From NCBI RefSeq assembly GCF_000524475.1, contig NZ_BAVQ01000043.1:164331-228330 (forward strand): a DNA stretch of 64,000 nucleotides, in the 5' to 3' direction. Below, piece by piece: positions 44,332 to 55,415 of this stretch. The notes under the pieces are model-generated. The model did not search any database. It was not told where the DNA came from and saw nothing but the letters and a program-made list of their open reading frames with translations. The first letter of the stretch is position 1; each line of letters begins with the position of its first letter. This DNA comes from Tomitella biformata AHU 1821 (GTDB taxonomy: Bacteria; Actinomycetota; Actinomycetes; Mycobacteriales; Mycobacteriaceae). Both the position numbers and the translations under genes were made by a program.

Positions 44332-45470
44332 TGGACCTCGAATTCGATGCCGACTCCGTCGCCTTCCGCGACGAAGTCCGCACCTTCCTGCGCGAGAATG
44401 TGCCCTCGCAGCCCCTCCCCTCGATGGACACCGCCGAAGGCTTCGAGGCGCACCGCGAGTGGGAGCGCACACTGGCGAACGCGCGCCTGTCCGTCGTATC
44501 CTGGCCCGCCGAGTACGGCGGCCGCGACGCGTCCCTCGAGCAGTGGGTCATCTTCGAGGAGGAGTACTACCGCTCCGGCGCGCCGGGCCGCGTCAGCCAG
44601 AATGGCATCTTCCTGCTGGCCCCCACGCTGTTCGAGCACGCCAAGAAGGAGCAGCTCGACGTCATCATGCCGCGCATGGCGCGCGCCGACGACATCTGGG
44701 CGCAGGCCTGGTCCGAGCCCGAGTCCGGCTCCGACCTCGCATCATTGCGGGCGACCGCGACGAAGGTCGAGGGCGGCTGGCTGCTCAACGGCCAGAAGAC
44801 CTGGTCCTCGCGGGCCAGCTTCGCGGACTGGGGCTTCGGCCTGTTCCGCTCCGACCCGGACTCCGAGCGCCACCGCGGCATCACGTACTTCATGTTCGAC
44901 CTGAAATCGACGGGCGTCACCGTGCGCCCGATCGACCAGCTCGACGGCCTGCCCGGCTTCGCCGAGGTCTTCCTCGAGGACGTCTTCGTGCCAGACTCCG
45001 GCATCATCGGCGACGTCGGCAACGGCTGGCGCGTCGCGATGAGCACCGCCTCCAACGAGCGCGGGCTGTCCCTGCGCGCACCGGGCCGCTTCCTCGCGAC
45101 CACCGACCGCCTGCTCAAGCAGTGGCGCGAGACCGGCGACGCGGGCGACACCGCGCTGGCCGGCCGCGTCGCCGACGCCTGGATCGGCGCCCGCGCATAT
45201 GAGCTGAGCACCTGGGGCACCGTCACTCGCCTCAACGATGGCGGCCAGCTGGGCGCCGAGTCCTCGATCAACAAGGTTTTCTGGTCCGAGTGGGACGTCG
45301 CCACGCACGAGACTGCCCTCGACCTGTTGGGCCCCGAGGCCGAGCTGATGACCGACTGGATGGACGGCTACCTGTTCTCCCTGTCGGGCCCGATCTACGC
45401 CGGTACCAACGAGATTCAGAAGAACGTCATCGCCGAGCGTCTCCTCGGCCTACCGAAGGCAGACCGATGA
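44331..45470 (+). CDS. fadE31: Acyl-CoA dehydrogenase FadE31
   Basis: The 379-residue enzyme has QAWSEPESGSDLASLRATA, NGQKTWSSRASFADWGFG and the ending YAGTNEIQKNVIAERLLGLP, the catalytic subunit pattern of acyl-CoA dehydrogenases. Family knowledge: FadE31 combines with FadE32 or FadE33 as an alpha2-beta2 enzyme that acts late in HIP degradation. GTG at 44331 overlaps the preceding stop. Confidence 0.88.
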   Translation: MDLEFDADSVAFRDEVRTFLRENVPSQPLPSMDTAEGFEAHREWERTLANARLSVVSWPAEYGGRDASLEQWVIFEEEYYRSGAPGRVSQNGIFLLAPTLFEHAKKEQLDVIMPRMARADDIWAQAWSEPESGSDLASLRATATKVEGGWLLNGQKTWSSRASFADWGFGLFRSDPDSERHRGITYFMFDLKSTGVTVRPIDQLDGLPGFAEVFLEDVFVPDSGIIGDVGNGWRVAMSTASNERGLSLRAPGRFLATTDRLLKQWRETGDAGDTALAGRVADAWIGARAYELSTWGTVTRLNDGGQLGAESSINKVFWSEWDVATHETALDLLGPEAELMTDWMDGYLFSLSGPIYAGTNEIQKNVIAERLLGLPKADR

Positions 45471-46432
45471 GATTCGCACTCACCTCCGACCACACCGACT
45501 TCGCCGCCAGCATCGACTCGCTGCTCGGCAAGGCCGACTTGCCAGCCGTCATCCGCTCCTGGAACACCAGTGACACCGCCCCCGGCCTCACCGTGTGGGA
45601 GCGCCTCGCCGAGACCGGCGTGACCGCGCTGACCATCGCCGAGGAGCACGGCGGCATGGGCGCCGACGCGATCGACCTCGTCGTCGCGATCGAGCAGCTG
45701 GGCCGCCACGCCGTGCCCGGCCCCGTCGCCGAGACCCTCGCGGTCGCCCCAGCGCTGCTCGCGGCCGTCGCGCCCGAGCGCCTCGAGGCGCTCGCCGAGG
45801 GCGCCCTCGCCACCGTCGCCGCCCCGCCGGAGACGCCGTTCGCGGTGGATTCCGACGCGGCCTCGCTGACGCTGCTCGTCACCGGCAACGACGTGTCCGT
45901 CGGCACGCCCGGCTCCTCCCGCCAGTCTGTGGACCTGGCCCGCAAGCTCTTCGAGGTCACCGCGGGCGAGTCCCTCGGGACCATCGACGACGCGGCCCTG
46001 GCTGCGGCCTTCGACCTGGGCGCGCTTGCCACCGCGGCGCAACTACAGGGCCTGGGCCGCACCATGCTCGACGTCAGCGTCGAATACGCCAAGGCGCGCA
46101 AGCAGTTTGGGCGCGCTATCGGCAGCCTGCAGGCCATCAAGCACCACCTGGCCGAGGTCGCCGTCGCCGTCGAGATGGCCGCGCCTCTGCTGCACGCCGC
46201 CGCGATGGCCGTGCGCGACGGCTCCCCCACCGCACGCCGCGACGTCAGCGCCGCGAAGGTCGCCTGCGCCGAGGCCGCCTATAAGTCCTCGCGCGTCGCC
46301 CTGCAGGTCCACGGCGCCATCGGCTACACGCAGGAGCACGATCTGTCGCTGTACCTGACCCGCACCCGCGCCCTGCTCACAGCCTGGGGCACCCCGGCCG
46401 CGCACCGCGCCCGCGTGTTGGCGGCGCTGTGA
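45467..46432 (+). CDS. fadE32: Acyl-CoA dehydrogenase-like subunit FadE32
   Basis: The protein of 321 residues from ATG at 45467 (ATGA overlap with fadE31) is shorter than a full acyl-CoA dehydrogenase. It lacks the standard middle-domain flavin motifs but keeps the C-terminal helical segment EYAKARKQFGRAIGSLQAIK and LQVHGAIGYTQEHDLSLYL. This is the partner-subunit type of heteromeric steroid acyl-CoA dehydrogenases. The position between fadE31 and fadE33 confirms identity. Confidence 0.86.
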   Translation: MRFALTSDHTDFAASIDSLLGKADLPAVIRSWNTSDTAPGLTVWERLAETGVTALTIAEEHGGMGADAIDLVVAIEQLGRHAVPGPVAETLAVAPALLAAVAPERLEALAEGALATVAAPPETPFAVDSDAASLTLLVTGNDVSVGTPGSSRQSVDLARKLFEVTAGESLGTIDDAALAAAFDLGALATAAQLQGLGRTMLDVSVEYAKARKQFGRAIGSLQAIKHHLAEVAVAVEMAAPLLHAAAMAVRDGSPTARRDVSAAKVACAEAAYKSSRVALQVHGAIGYTQEHDLSLYLTRTRALLTAWGTPAAHRARVLAAL

Positions 46433-47532
46433 GCGCCCCGGTCAGCCTCTCCGCGGCCGGCACCCTGACGGAGGACCAGCGCCAGCTAGCCAAGACGGTC
46501 CGCGACGTCGTCGCCAAGCACGCAGGCAGCGAGGCCGTCCGCGCCGCCGCCGAGTCCGCGGCCGGCTACGACGAGACGCTGTGGTCGCTGCTGTGCGAGC
46601 AGGTCGGCGTCGCCGCCCTGTCGATCCCAGAGGAGTTCGACGGGATCGGCGTCAGCTACCTCGAGTCGCACCTCGTGCTCGAGGAGCTCGGCCGGAACCT
46701 GGTGCCCTCGCCCATGCTCGGCAGCGTCGTCATCGGCGCGCAGGCGCTGCTCGCCTCTGGCAACACCGAGGCCTGTGCCCGCCTGCTGCCCGGCGTCGCA
46801 GAGGGCTCCACCGCCCTCGCGCTGTGCTGGTCGGGAGCTGAGGGCGTGTGGAACGCAACGGATCTCGCGGTCTCCTTCGCTGATGGCGTCCTGACCGGTG
46901 AGGCGTCCTACGTCATCGGCGGCGACACCGCCGATGTCCTGCTGGTCGCCGCGAACACGCCGGACGGCCCCGCGCTGTTCGAGGTCGCCGGGGATGCGGC
47001 CGGCGTCACCCGCGCGCGCACCGCCGCGATGGACCCCACCCGCCCGCTCTCGAGCGTGCGGTTCGACAGCGCTGCTACCACCGTGCTGGCCGCCGGCACC
47101 GAGGTCGTCGAGCGGGCCCTCACCATCGCGTCCATCGCGCTGTCCGCTGAGCAGGTCGGCGCAGCGGCCCGGCTGCTCGAGCTCACGGTGGAGTACACCA
47201 AGCAGCGCAAGCAGTTTGGCCGTGCGATCGGCAGCTTCCAGGCGCTCAAGCACCGCATGGCGGACCTCTACGTCCTCGTGGAGACCGCCCGGTCGATGTC
47301 CTACGCCGCGGCCCAGTCTTTGAGCTCGACCGACGCCGCGCTGGCTAAGGTCTACTGCTCGGAGGCCTTCCAGACGGTCGCCGGCGAGTCGATCCAGCTG
47401 CACGGCGGCATCGCGATCACGTGGGAGCACGATGCCCACCTGTACTTCAAGCGCGCGCACGGCAGTGCCCAGCTCTTTGGGCAGCCCCGCACGCATCTGA
47501 GAGCACTCGAGGGCGCGGTCGGCCTCAGCTAG
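46429..47532 (+). CDS. fadE33: Acyl-CoA dehydrogenase-like subunit FadE33
   Basis: The 367-residue paralogue of FadE32 has the same C-terminal EYTKQRKQFGRAIGSFQALK and LHGGIAITWEHDAHLYFKRA signatures. GTG at 46429 overlaps the fadE32 stop (GTGA). It is the last gene of the fadD3 operon and its stop overlaps the convergent HNH gene by four bases, so no terminator separates the two. Confidence 0.86.
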   Translation: MSAPVSLSAAGTLTEDQRQLAKTVRDVVAKHAGSEAVRAAAESAAGYDETLWSLLCEQVGVAALSIPEEFDGIGVSYLESHLVLEELGRNLVPSPMLGSVVIGAQALLASGNTEACARLLPGVAEGSTALALCWSGAEGVWNATDLAVSFADGVLTGEASYVIGGDTADVLLVAANTPDGPALFEVAGDAAGVTRARTAAMDPTRPLSSVRFDSAATTVLAAGTEVVERALTIASIALSAEQVGAAARLLELTVEYTKQRKQFGRAIGSFQALKHRMADLYVLVETARSMSYAAAQSLSSTDAALAKVYCSEAFQTVAGESIQLHGGIAITWEHDAHLYFKRAHGSAQLFGQPRTHLRALEGAVGLS

Positions 47533-48908
47533 GTCGCTTCGTCAGAGGGGCGCGTCGGATCTTCTTCCGGCGCGCCCCCTTTCGTTTCCTCCTCCGCGGC
47601 CTTCCTCGCCCGCTTCTGGTATTCCCAACTGTCGATCAAGACGCTCGTCGCGTAGCCCATATCCATGACGTCGCCCCGCCATCCAGGGATGATCGCGTCC
47701 CGATCCACGCTGCCGTCGAACACCTTGGCCGGATCTCCGGCGATACCCGGTGCCCGCTCCACAACCGCTCCCACCTTGTTCCGGAACTGAAACTGTTGCT
47801 GCCCCAACGCTTTTATCGTGAACTCCCCATGGTGAAGTGCCCGGTGGCACGATCCACAGAGCAAAATGAGATTGTCCATATCCGTCCTGCCACCCCTCTC
47901 CCAGAAGCGGACGTGGTGGGCGTGGAGGAAGCGGGTATGGCCGCACCCTGGGGTCTGGCAACAGCCGTCTCGCAGGTGCAGCACGTCGAGTTGTGCCTGC
48001 GACGGCATCCTGCGCCGCCGCCCGTAGCCGAGGATCGGGCCGCCGCCGCGGCCCTTGGTGATCCGTCGGCCGATGCCCCCGCACTGCACCTCGCTCGCGG
48101 CCTGCTTCCCCAGGCCTGGCCCGCCCTCGACCCTCGCGGCTCCCTTCTCCACAATGAAGCCGATCTCCGCCGCCGGCGCGCCGGCCGGTGCCTCCACCAC
48201 CGCCGCCATTGTCTGGGCCATGACGACCATCGCGGGGCCCACGTTCGACGGCGGCGGCCCCGTCAAGTCCGGTTCTCCATCGTCCTTGCGCAGTCGCTCG
48301 AACTCGGCCCTGGTCAGCGCAGCCAGGATCACCGCGCCATCCTCCGGTGTGAACCGCCCGGTGATCACCAGGTCGCCAGTGTCCTCGTCCCAGCGATGCG
48401 ACATTCGCAGGCGGCTGGGATCTGGCGGCACCACCACCGATGGGTCGCTGTCCGGATCTGGTGAGGCGAGTAACCCCTGGATGAGCTTGTCCACCTGCGA
48501 GGCCGGCGCCTCCAGCGCGATCTCGACCAAGTCCCCCTCCGTCTCCGGCTTCGCGACCCGGGTGATGGCCCGCACCTTGGAGTAGGACAATCTGCCGCCG
48601 GCGAACTTGGCCTCGGTCTTCGGCAGGGTGGTCAACGCTTTCGCCACCCGCACGTGCTCACGTGCCGTGCGCAGGTCCAACCCGCACTTCCAGGACAGCC
48701 AGTGCGCGCAGGAGACGATGCCGGCGCCGGCCCAGCCGGCCTTGGCATCGAATTCTGCGAGCAAGGCCAGGAACTTCGCGGTGGCGGCCGCGATATGCCC
48801 GGCCAGCGAGCAGAGCTCATCCCCCAACTCCGCTATCTCCGCCGCTTTGGCCTTTGCCGCAGCCATGTGCGCATCGTCAGGCAGTGGCTCGCCGAGTGGA
48901 TCGATCAT
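47529..48908 (-). CDS. 13E12-repeat family protein: DUF222 plus HNH nuclease
   Basis: The protein of 459 residues has an N-terminal DUF222 region (about residues 30-300, with WLSWKCGLDLRTAREHVRVA). A C-terminal HNH motif contains CQTPGCGHTRFLHAHHVRFW and LILLCGSCHRALHHG, with CxxC zinc pairs. This is the REP13E12 family, which spreads through mycobacterial and related genomes and is used as a prophage attachment site in M. tuberculosis. The Pro/Glu-rich tail is unusual. It ends inside the end of fadE33. It is intact, with no flanking repeats that I could see. Confidence 0.87.
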   Translation of the reverse strand: MIDPLGEPLPDDAHMAAAKAKAAEIAELGDELCSLAGHIAAATAKFLALLAEFDAKAGWAGAGIVSCAHWLSWKCGLDLRTAREHVRVAKALTTLPKTEAKFAGGRLSYSKVRAITRVAKPETEGDLVEIALEAPASQVDKLIQGLLASPDPDSDPSVVVPPDPSRLRMSHRWDEDTGDLVITGRFTPEDGAVILAALTRAEFERLRKDDGEPDLTGPPPSNVGPAMVVMAQTMAAVVEAPAGAPAAEIGFIVEKGAARVEGGPGLGKQAASEVQCGGIGRRITKGRGGGPILGYGRRRRMPSQAQLDVLHLRDGCCQTPGCGHTRFLHAHHVRFWERGGRTDMDNLILLCGSCHRALHHGEFTIKALGQQQFQFRNKVGAVVERAPGIAGDPAKVFDGSVDRDAIIPGWRGDVMDMGYATSVLIDSWEYQKRARKAAEEETKGGAPEEDPTRPSDEAT

Positions 48909-48970
48909 CTCTACCCCCGTAGAACGATTTGCCGCACTCTATCCCCGCCCTCTGACAGTCCCGCCCGCCG

Positions 48971-48994
48971 TGGACGGTCCCGCGGGACCGTCCA
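48971..48994. repeat. Palindromic repeat element, copy 2
   Basis: A perfect 24-bp palindrome contains the same 18-bp core ACGGTCCCGCGGGACCGT as the element at 26099-26116. It lies between the divergent HNH and GNAT genes, 18 bases before the GNAT start. Confidence 0.75.
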
Positions 48995-49011
48995 CGGGCC
49001 ATAATCAACCA

Positions 49012-49425
49012 GTGGACTACACCTTCAGCGATGATCCCCAGCGCCTCGACCACGAGGTCATCCGCGCATTCCTGATGGCCGAGGCCTACTGGGGCAGGTG
49101 GCGCACCGCGGAGCAGATCTCGGCGTGCATCGACGGCTCCTGGCGGGTGGTCGGCGGCTACGACGCCCAGGGCAGCCTGGTGGCTTTCGCCCGGGCGATC
49201 TCCGACGGGGTATCTATCGCGTACCTGTCGGATGTGTTCGTGCTGCCGGAGCACCGCCGGCACGGCCTCGGGGTCCGGCTGGTCGCGGAGATGATCGAGA
49301 ACGGCCCCGGCGCGGGGTTCCGCTGGCTGTTGCACACCGAGGACGCACACGGGCTATACGAGAGGTTCGGCTTCAAGCCGGGTGATCACACGGTGCTGGA
49401 GCGTCCACGGCCCACTGCTCAGTAG
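49012..49425 (+). CDS. GNAT-family N-acetyltransferase
   Basis: The protein of 137 residues from GTG at 49012 has the motif A sequence DVFVLPEHRRHGLGVRLVAEM and ends LYERFGFKPGDHTVLERP, the hallmarks of small single-domain GNATs. It is divergent from the 13E12 HNH gene with only a palindromic element between them. The substrate is unknown. Confidence 0.82.
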   Translation: MDYTFSDDPQRLDHEVIRAFLMAEAYWGRWRTAEQISACIDGSWRVVGGYDAQGSLVAFARAISDGVSIAYLSDVFVLPEHRRHGLGVRLVAEMIENGPGAGFRWLLHTEDAHGLYERFGFKPGDHTVLERPRPTAQ

Positions 49426-49651
49426 CCAGACGGCTCCTGGACAGTGCGCCCAGCACCCGCATCGAATGTCGGCAGAGTCGACCATGGCCCTCAGCCAAAA
49501 GTGACGCGGGTTACTATCGGCGAAGCGTCGGAAACTGTGGCCACGGTGGTCCATGCCGTCCAATTGGGCTCGGCCACACGGGGTTTTCGTCGGCGCAGAA
49601 TGATCCACAGAATCCTCGACCACGTTAATTACCCGATTACTAGGAGTGAAA

Positions 49652-49948
49652 ATGCAGCAGCTCGCGATCCTGGAGTTGACGTTCAAGCCGGAGTCCCTCG
49701 ATGCCGCCCGCGAGATCATGACGCGGGTACTCAAGGAGACCCGCGCATTCCCCGGCTGCGTGCGCGTGGAGACAGTCATCGACGCCAAGTCCTCCAACGT
49801 GTGGCGCTTCCTCGAGCTGTGGGAGTCAGCCGAGCACGACGCCGAGTACCGCAAGTTCCGCGCGGGCGAGGGCGCCATCACCGATCTCGGCCCGCTACTC
49901 GCCGGCGCGCCGTCATTGTCGATGGGCTCGCTCGACGCCAGCATCTAG
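49652..49948 (+). CDS. Antibiotic biosynthesis monooxygenase (ABM)-domain protein
   Basis: The ferredoxin-like alpha+beta barrel protein of 98 residues contains FPGCVRVETVIDAKSSNVWR and LELWESAEHDAEYRKF, the ABM/YgiN-type pattern. ATG at 49652 is preferred to the GTG six bases earlier because AGGAG lies at 49640. Such proteins act as small cofactor-free oxygenases on quinols or degrade heme; which applies is unclear. A hairpin follows. Confidence 0.8.
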   Translation: MQQLAILELTFKPESLDAAREIMTRVLKETRAFPGCVRVETVIDAKSSNVWRFLELWESAEHDAEYRKFRAGEGAITDLGPLLAGAPSLSMGSLDASI

Positions 49949-49962
49949 AGCCATCCGCAGCA

Positions 49963-50002
49963 GAAAGGCCTCCGCCCCGGTTCGCCCGGTCGGGGGCCTT
50001 TC
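49963..50002. terminator. Terminator after the ABM gene
   Basis: An imperfect GC-rich hairpin starts AAAGGCC and ends GGCCTTT with a TTCG loop at its tip, 15 bases after the stop. Confidence 0.7.
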
Positions 50003-50071
50003 CCATTCTCCCTGCCAAGTACCGCGGGCCCGAATACCGTGTAGCCACACCGCCGCCACCAGGGAGCCGCC

Positions 50072-50836
50072 ATGCCCGTCCACCCCTCTGTGCTCCAGGT
50101 CTTCGTATGGGAGTCGATCGGCACCGCCATCATGATCCTGCTCGGCGCGGGGGTGGTGGCGACCGTCGTGCTCAAGCAATCCAAGGGCCACGGCGGGGGC
50201 TGGCTGCTGATCAACATGGGTTGGGGCATGGCGGTCTTCGCCGGCGCGTCGATTGCGTGGCGCTCCGGCGCGCACCTGAATCCCGCTGTGACGCTGGGGC
50301 TGACGATCTCCAACAAGTCGCCGTGGGCGCTGGTGCCCGTGTATTTCGGGGCGGAGCTGCTGGGCGCATTCGTCGGCGCGGTCCTGTGCTGGCTGGCGTT
50401 CAAGAAGAACTTCGACGCGGAGGCCGACCACTCGGAGTCCGTCAGCATCTTCGCGACCGCGCCGGCGGTGCGGCACTACGGCTGGAACACCGTCACCGAG
50501 GTGATCGCGACGTTCGTCTTGGTGTTCTGGATCCTGCTGAGCCCCGGCCTCTCGGCGACGGACGGGGTGGCGAGCCTGAATGTCGGCAACGCGGGCCTGG
50601 GCTACGCGGCGGTGGCATTCGTGGTGCTCGGGCTGGGCGCGAGCCTTGGTGGGCCGACGGGCTATGCCATCAACCCGGCGCGCGATCTCGGCCCGCGCGT
50701 CGCATACGCGCTGCTGCCGATTAAGGGCAAGGGCTCCGCGGACTGGCGGTATGCGTGGGTGCCGATCGTGGGCCCGCTGTTGGGCGGCGCTCTTGCGGGG
50801 CTGCTGTTCCTCGCCACGCGGGGCACCCTCGGCTAG
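50072..50836 (+). CDS. Aquaglyceroporin (MIP family)
   Basis: The channel of 254 residues has six hydrophobic helices and both pore motifs: HLNPAVTLG in the first half and AINPARDLGPR in the second. The Asp after NPAR and the Gly-Pro-Arg following are aquaglyceroporin (GlpF-like) features, giving glycerol or small polyol passage. No glpK or glpD is adjacent. Its 3' end overlaps the convergent acetyltransferase gene by four bases. Confidence 0.9.
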   Translation: MPVHPSVLQVFVWESIGTAIMILLGAGVVATVVLKQSKGHGGGWLLINMGWGMAVFAGASIAWRSGAHLNPAVTLGLTISNKSPWALVPVYFGAELLGAFVGAVLCWLAFKKNFDAEADHSESVSIFATAPAVRHYGWNTVTEVIATFVLVFWILLSPGLSATDGVASLNVGNAGLGYAAVAFVVLGLGASLGGPTGYAINPARDLGPRVAYALLPIKGKGSADWRYAWVPIVGPLLGGALAGLLFLATRGTLG

Positions 50837-51381
50837 AGCTCGCGGATCACCCGGCACGGATTACCCGCCGCGAAGACCCGCGCAGGCACATCCCGGGTGA
50901 CGACGCTGCCCGCGCCGATCACGGACTCGGAGCCGATGGTGACGCCTGGGCAGACGATGACGCCGCCGCCGAGCCACACGTTGTCGCCGATCACGATGGG
51001 CTTGGCGGTCTCCCAGCCCTGCCGTCGGGCCTCGTGATCCGCCATCGGGTGCAGCGGGGTCAGCAGCTGGGCGCGGGGGCCGATGAAGACGCTAGAGCCC
51101 AGGGTGATCGGGGCGCAGTCCAAAAATATGGCGTCGTAGTTGATGAACGAGCCGCGGCCGATGCGGATCTGGTAGCCGTAGTCGCATTGGAAGCGCGGCA
51201 TGATGCGCACTCCCTCCCCCACAAAACCCAGCAAATCCTCGAGGACCCCGAAGCGCTCAGGCTCCGGAGCGGCATTGAATAGACCAGTGAGCTGCTGGCA
51301 GCGCTCTCGCTCTGCCAGCAGCTCAGGGTCTTGATCGAGGTACAGCTCACCGCGCAGCATGCGGTCGCGGTGCACACCCAT
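50833..51381 (-). CDS. Maltose/galactoside-type O-acetyltransferase (left-handed beta-helix)
   Basis: The hexapeptide-repeat protein of 182 residues has the Maa/LacA N-terminal domain (MLRGELYLDQDPEL) and a LbH domain with HPMADHEARR, GDNVWLGGGVIVCPGVTIG and GAGSVVTRDVPA. It acetylates a sugar or related hydroxyl using acetyl-CoA. It directly follows hsaB on the same strand, where M. tuberculosis has the arylamine acetyltransferase nat. It may be co-transcribed with hsaA-hsaC-hsaB. Confidence 0.85.
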   Translation of the reverse strand: MGVHRDRMLRGELYLDQDPELLAERERCQQLTGLFNAAPEPERFGVLEDLLGFVGEGVRIMPRFQCDYGYQIRIGRGSFINYDAIFLDCAPITLGSSVFIGPRAQLLTPLHPMADHEARRQGWETAKPIVIGDNVWLGGGVIVCPGVTIGSESVIGAGSVVTRDVPARVFAAGNPCRVIREL

Positions 51382-51960
51382 TTACAGCCAGGTCTCTTTG
51401 TCACCGGCCGTGAACAGGAACTCCTCCAGGTCGGCACGCCACTGGGCAGGCACCGACTTGTCGGGCTGTATGCCGGTGTACTGGCTGCGGTAGAACAGCA
51501 GCGGCCGCTGCGTCTTGTTGGTCATCGAGTTGAACGCCTGCACCCGGCCGTAGACCACCAGGTGGTCGCCGCCGTCGTGCACGTTCTCGATGGTGCAGTC
51601 CAGCCAGGCCAGGGAGCCGTCGAGGAGGGGCATCCCGCCCGGAGACTTGTGCCAGTCGACGTTGCCGAACTTGTCGGGGTTGCGCGAGCCGAACACGGCG
51701 CACGCCTCCTGCTGCTCCTCGGAGAGGATGCTGACGGAGAACTTCCCCGTCTGCTCGATGGCCTGCCAGGAGCGGGAGGACTTCATCGGGCAGAACAGCA
51801 CCAGTGGAGGATCGAGCGAAAGGGCGGCGAAGGACTGGCAGGCGAAGCCCACCGGCTCGTCGTCGACCATCGTCGAGATGATGGTGATCCCCGTGCAGAA
51901 CTGCCCAAAGATGTTGCGCAGTGCCCTGCCGTCGATCTCCACCGGTGCCGCGTCGGTCAT
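51382..51960 (-). CDS. hsaB: Flavin reductase component HsaB
   Basis: The 192-residue flavin reductase (FMN-binding split barrel) from ATG at 51960 has FGQFCTGITIISTMVDDEPV, SLDPPLVLFCPMKSSRSW and a C-terminal KTQRPLLFYRSQY segment. It supplies reduced flavin to HsaA for C4 hydroxylation of 3-HSA. The ATG lies one base after the hsaC stop. Confidence 0.9.
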   Translation of the reverse strand: MTDAAPVEIDGRALRNIFGQFCTGITIISTMVDDEPVGFACQSFAALSLDPPLVLFCPMKSSRSWQAIEQTGKFSVSILSEEQQEACAVFGSRNPDKFGNVDWHKSPGGMPLLDGSLAWLDCTIENVHDGGDHLVVYGRVQAFNSMTNKTQRPLLFYRSQYTGIQPDKSVPAQWRADLEEFLFTAGDKETWL

Positions 51961-51961
51961 G

Positions 51962-54039
<2,078 letters not shown>

Positions 54040-54090
54040 CCCCAGAACTCCTCATGTAGTGACTATCGGACACCTTAATAGCTGCAAGAC

Positions 54091-54104
54091 TAGAACACGT
54101 TCCT
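54091..54104. promoter_or_regulatory. Probable KstR operator near hsaA
   Basis: TAGAACACGTTCCT matches TnnAACnnGTTnnA except for the last base. It lies 52 bases upstream of hsaA. Confidence 0.7.
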
Positions 54105-54194
54105 AAAGGTGTCGAGACCAGGATCCCCTCAGCCAGTTCTCCTGGCAATCTGGCCCTATACAACCCTCTGGACTAGCATCGCTAGTAGTATTTC

Positions 54195-54208
54195 TATAAC
54201 CTGTTCTA
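54195..54208. promoter_or_regulatory. KstR operator near kshA
   Basis: TATAACCTGTTCTA is a full match to TnnAACnnGTTnnA, 39 bases before kshA. The same 14 bases occur in front of kstD at 61402. Confidence 0.88.
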
Positions 54209-54247
54209 CCTACAGCGATCAACGCCGTTCCCGCGCCGGGGCCGGCA

Positions 54248-55411
54248 ATGAGCAAGGATGTGAGTTCAATGCCGAGCAGCGAAATCCATGAAGACGTCAG
54301 GCACATCGATGTCGGCGAGGCCCCCACCCGCTATGCCCGCGGCTGGCACTGCCTAGGCCTGGCCGAGACTTTCCGAGACGGCACACCCCACTCCATCGAG
54401 GCCTTCGGCGGCAAGCTCGTCATCTGGGCCGACTCCGAGGGCAAGCTCAACGTCCTCGACTCGTACTGCCGCCACATGGGAGGAGACCTCTCCCAGGGCA
54501 CCGTCAAGGGCGATGAGATCGCCTGCCCGTTCCACGACTGGCGCTGGGGCGGCGACGGCAAGTGCAAGGACATCCCCTACGCCAAGCGCGTCCCCATGCG
54601 CGCCCGCACGCAGACCTGGCCCACCATGGAGCGCAACGGCCAGCTGTTCGTGTGGAACGACCCCGAGGGCAGCCAGCCCACCGATGAGATCTCGATCCCC
54701 GAGCTCGAGGGCTTCGGCTCCGACGAGTGGACCGAGTGGACGTGGAACTCGATGGTCATCGAGGGCTCCAACTGCCGCGAGATCGTCGACAACGTCGTCG
54801 ACATGGCGCACTTCTACTACATCCACTACGCGTTCCCGACGTACTTCAAGAACATCTTCGACGGCCATGTGGCCTCGCAGTGGCTGACCACCAAGGGTCG
54901 CCCGGACGTCGGTATGGCCTCGCAGTACGGCGGCGACACGCTGCTGGAGTCCGTCGCCGCGTACTACGGCCCGTCCTACATGATCAACCCGCTGATCAAC
55001 ATCTACAGCGGCTACCGCGTCGAGTCGGTTCTGATCAACTGCCACTACCCCATCAGCCAGGACGCGTTCGTCCTGCAGTGGGGCGTCATGGTCAAGAAGC
55101 CCGAGGGCGTCACGGACGAGCTCGCCAACACCCTCGCGGAGAAGTTCACCGAGGGCATCAGCGAGGGTTTCCTCCAGGATGTCGTGATCTGGAAGAACAA
55201 GACCAAGATCGACAACCCGCTGCTCTGCGACAACGACGGCCCCGTCTACCAGATGCGACGCTGGTACGAGCAGTTCTACGTCGACGTCGCCGACATCACC
55301 GAGGACATGACGCAGCGCTTCGAGTACGAGGTGGACACCACCAAGGCCAACGAGTACTGGGAGTCCGAGGTCGCGGAGAACCTGGCGCGCAAGCAGCAGG
55401 CACAGGCCTAG
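54248..55411 (+). CDS. kshA: 3-ketosteroid 9-alpha-hydroxylase oxygenase KshA
   Basis: The 387-residue Rieske oxygenase has the cluster ligands in CRHMGGDLSQ and CPFHDWRWGG, and a mononuclear iron site including NCREIVDNVVDMAHFYYIH. KshA with KshB hydroxylates ring B at C9, which with KstD causes the ring to open. The start could be ATG at 54248 or 54269. Here the reductase gene is only one small gene away, unlike M. tuberculosis where they are distant. Confidence 0.93.
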   Translation: MSKDVSSMPSSEIHEDVRHIDVGEAPTRYARGWHCLGLAETFRDGTPHSIEAFGGKLVIWADSEGKLNVLDSYCRHMGGDLSQGTVKGDEIACPFHDWRWGGDGKCKDIPYAKRVPMRARTQTWPTMERNGQLFVWNDPEGSQPTDEISIPELEGFGSDEWTEWTWNSMVIEGSNCREIVDNVVDMAHFYYIHYAFPTYFKNIFDGHVASQWLTTKGRPDVGMASQYGGDTLLESVAAYYGPSYMINPLINIYSGYRVESVLINCHYPISQDAFVLQWGVMVKKPEGVTDELANTLAEKFTEGISEGFLQDVVIWKNKTKIDNPLLCDNDGPVYQMRRWYEQFYVDVADITEDMTQRFEYEVDTTKANEYWESEVAENLARKQQAQA

Positions 55412-55415
55412 TCCA

